A stretch of 16,623 nt of DNA, from assembly GCA_001790645.1 (NCBI GenBank), contig MGDB01000141.1, forward strand, positions 1-16,623. Direction: 5' to 3'. The DNA comes from Candidatus Schekmanbacteria bacterium GWA2_38_11. Lineage in GTDB: Bacteria > Schekmanbacteria > GWA2-38-11. Under the pieces are notes generated by a model, which saw only the letters and a list, made by a program, of their open reading frames with translations, searched no databases and was not told the origin of the DNA. A program made the translations under genes and the position numbers. Each line of letters opens with the position of its first letter. Position 1 is the first letter of the stretch. Below, one piece after another: positions 15,380 to 16,623 of this stretch.

Positions 15380-16378
15380 TTACTCGGTATAAAAGAAACT
15401 GGTTGGAACAAAAATCATATCTCCATCCCTTAATTTTATCTCTTTAATTTGCTCCTCAACCTCTTTTAAATTTGTCCCGCCTTTTTCTAACGCCTTTCTC
15501 AGCCTTTCTACGTCAACTAACAAACTTTCTTTACCATCATCTCTTCTTAGCTTTACATTATTCTCATCAGCAGTCTTTGTAAATCCTCCTGCTATTATTA
15601 TTCCCTGAAAAATATTTAAATCCTCATGAATTGGATAAAACCCTGGTTTCCCGATTTCACCTGAAATAAAAAATTTCCCCTCTGGAACTTTTATAATATC
15701 TCCTTCAAATACTTCAACATCTCTTTCTAATTCACCCTTCAACAAAGGAATTTTTATTTCTGAAGATTCCTCTTTGTTTTCTGGTAATTTTCTTTTTATA
15801 ATTAGATAATTTCCTGCACTATCTGTTCTTATCCCTCCTGCTTCAGAAAGTATTTCAAACAAACTTCTTGATTCTCTCAAATAGTATGTTCCAGGTTTAT
15901 TAACTTCTCCAACTACAAAAACCTTCTTGCTCTTATACTCTTTAACAAATACATCTACTTGTGGATCATAAACCAATTCCTTTCCCAATAGCCCTGTAAG
16001 AATTTCATCTACTTCATTAACTGTTTTTCCAGCTACATTGACCTTACCTATAAAAGGATAATTAATATCTCCGCCTTCATTAACCCTTTCATCCTGGCTT
16101 AAGTCAGGGTTTTCCCATATAGTTATTGATAATAAATCTTCAGAACCTACAGTATATGCATCCTTTTGAGATTCATTTTTTTCATTGTCAAAAATTATCA
16201 ACCCTTCATTACTGGTTGTACCTGGTTCCTTCATGGATGCTGATGAATTTATAGTAGCCGTATCTTTTTTAGGATATCTCTTTATTATGATATTAGATCC
16301 CCTCCAGAAATAGCATCCTGCAAAAAAGAAAATAGCAATTATTAGAAAAATTGCTTTTTTCTTAATATAGATTTTCAT
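15380..16378 (-). CDS. Wza-type polysaccharide export lipoprotein
   Basis: A 332-residue outer-membrane polysaccharide export protein. The signal peptide has a KKK n-region, hydrophobic 9-20 and a lipobox FFAGC, so Cys22 should be lipidated. After a Ser/Thr- and charge-rich linker, the poly-export domain runs about 75-147 (YTVGSEDLLSITIWENPDLS, then GGDINYPFIGKVNVAGKT, then DPQVDVFVKEY). Two SLBB domains follow: about 152-230 (VFVVGEVNKPGTYYL) and about 236-325 (FFISGEIGKPGFYPI, then AGGFTKTADENNVKL), the latter holding a charged helix at about 289-312. The protein stops a few residues after the final GDMIFVP strand, so the C-terminal amphipathic helix that forms the outer-membrane barrel in E. 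coli Wza is missing. AAGGA lies eight bases before the ATG. It is the promoter-proximal gene and works with the kinase downstream. Confidence 0.93.
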   Translation of the reverse strand: MKIYIKKKAIFLIIAIFFFAGCYFWRGSNIIIKRYPKKDTATINSSASMKEPGTTSNEGLIIFDNEKNESQKDAYTVGSEDLLSITIWENPDLSQDERVNEGGDINYPFIGKVNVAGKTVNEVDEILTGLLGKELVYDPQVDVFVKEYKSKKVFVVGEVNKPGTYYLRESRSLFEILSEAGGIRTDSAGNYLIIKRKLPENKEESSEIKIPLLKGELERDVEVFEGDIIKVPEGKFFISGEIGKPGFYPIHEDLNIFQGIIIAGGFTKTADENNVKLRRDDGKESLLVDVERLRKALEKGGTNLKEVEEQIKEIKLRDGDMIFVPTSFFYTE

Positions 16379-16386
16379 TGCTGAAA

Positions 16387-16391
16387 TCCTT
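16387..16391 (-). promoter_or_regulatory. Ribosome binding site for the export lipoprotein gene
   Basis: AAGGA on the minus strand, eight bases upstream of ATG 16378. It is among the best Shine-Dalgarno matches in the window, as expected for the first gene of the operon. Confidence 0.7.
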
Positions 16392-16428
16392 TTTTATGAA
16401 CGACTTTAAAATAAATTTGAGATTTCTA

Positions 16429-16450
16429 TTTGCTTACAATTTGCTTACAA
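16429..16450. repeat. Tandem 11-bp direct repeat in the predicted leader
   Basis: TTTGCTTACAA occurs twice with no gap (16429-16439 and 16440-16450; TTGTAAGCAAA on the minus strand). The period is about one helical turn, so two protein monomers could bind the same face. It lies between the predicted transcription start and the first gene. Confidence 0.6.
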
Positions 16451-16476
16451 AATATTTTTTAACGATTTAATTTTTT

Positions 16477-16508
16477 ATATTAATTACCAATTTTCAATTG
16501 GTTGTCAA
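16477..16508 (-). promoter_or_regulatory. Candidate operon promoter with perfect TTGACA -35 box
   Basis: TTGACA on the minus strand at 16503-16508. Candidate -10 boxes are ATTAAT (16479-16484, 18-base spacing) or TAATAT (16477-16482, 20-base spacing), each 4/6 to consensus. The predicted leader is about 95 bases long. It is the only strong -35 match noticed in the upstream region, and its place before the first gene fits the main operon promoter. Confidence 0.5.
16486..16502. promoter_or_regulatory. Perfect 7+7 palindrome in the promoter spacer (candidate operator)
   Basis: ACCAATT-TTC-AATTGGT on the plus strand (16486-16492 and 16496-16502). It starts directly next to the -35 box and fills the space to the -10 box. 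A regulator bound here would block RNA polymerase, or twist the spacer in the MerR manner. The regulator is not in the window. Confidence 0.45.
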
Positions 16509-16623
16509 GCAAGATTAATTTCATAATACTTGCTATAGAATTTTTTAAAAGTGACAAATCAGTGCCTTTTCCATGTATCTGCTAATCAAAAAGATATTTG
16601 CATATTCAGAGAAGTTATATTTT
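16509..16623. other. Upstream AT-rich edge with no recognised feature
   Basis: 115 bases to the right edge. No open frame with family resemblance, no clear terminator and no RNA gene was seen. A GGCAC sequence followed by TTGT does not have the GG-N10-GC spacing of a sigma-54 site. Confidence 0.4.

Noticed and set aside
16550..16580. Possible sigma-54 promoter (GGCAC followed by TTGT)
   Set aside because: The conserved GG-N10-GC spacing is not met.

Overview
The window is one polysaccharide (exopolysaccharide or O-antigen-like) biosynthesis and export locus. Thirteen protein genes, the last cut by the left edge, all lie on the minus strand and read from about 16.4 kb down to position 1. The DNA is strongly AT-rich. 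The window encodes a lipoprotein-type outer-membrane polysaccharide export protein and a Wzz/BY-kinase co-polymerase, so the host should be a diderm bacterium. TAA, TAG and TGA all work as stops, so the code is standard. Nothing here fixes the species. An uncultivated AT-rich lineage is plausible, but that is inference.

Layout in transcription order (right to left). 16379-16623 is a 245-base upstream region. It holds a consensus TTGACA -35 box with a perfect 7+7 palindrome in the promoter spacer, and a tandem 11-bp repeat in the predicted leader. Next come a Wza-type export lipoprotein (15380-16378) and a 243-base spacer with a compact set of hairpins: a 40-nt near-perfect palindrome flanked by two related hairpins whose stems differ by a compensatory change. 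Then follow a Wzc-type tyrosine autokinase (13043-15133), a 146-base spacer with a small hairpin, an O-antigen ligase/polymerase (11412-12896), an abutting membrane-anchored TPR protein (9993-11411), a DUF362 protein (8996-9976) and an overlapping Gfo/Idh/MocA oxidoreductase (8004-8999). After these come four GT4-type glycosyltransferases (6775-7923, 5519-6721, 4278-5504, 3098-4276), a second O-antigen ligase/polymerase-like membrane protein (1493-3052), a fifth glycosyltransferase (227-1468), and the N-terminus of a probable B12-binding-domain radical SAM protein (1-230).

How they may work together: the glycosyltransferases assemble a lipid-linked repeat unit on the cytoplasmic face. The oxidoreductase, perhaps with the DUF362 protein, may modify a sugar or its nucleotide precursor. 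One Wzy_C-type protein may polymerise and the other ligate or transfer the chain, with the TPR protein as a likely periplasmic partner. The Wzc-like kinase controls length and couples to the Wza-like exporter. No priming phosphoglycosyltransferase, Wzx flippase, tyrosine phosphatase or exosortase is visible, so the locus probably continues beyond the left edge or relies on genes elsewhere.

Gene packing is tight: two ATGA overlaps, one TAA-ATG abutment and one TAG-G-ATG junction. This suggests a single long transcript with much translational coupling. The two spacers over 100 bases, on either side of the kinase gene, are where expression of the export genes could be separated from the biosynthetic genes. 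Two starts were moved inward from the longest open frame on ribosome-site grounds (4276 and 6721). No tRNA, rRNA, insertion sequence, CRISPR array or convincing intrinsic terminator was seen.
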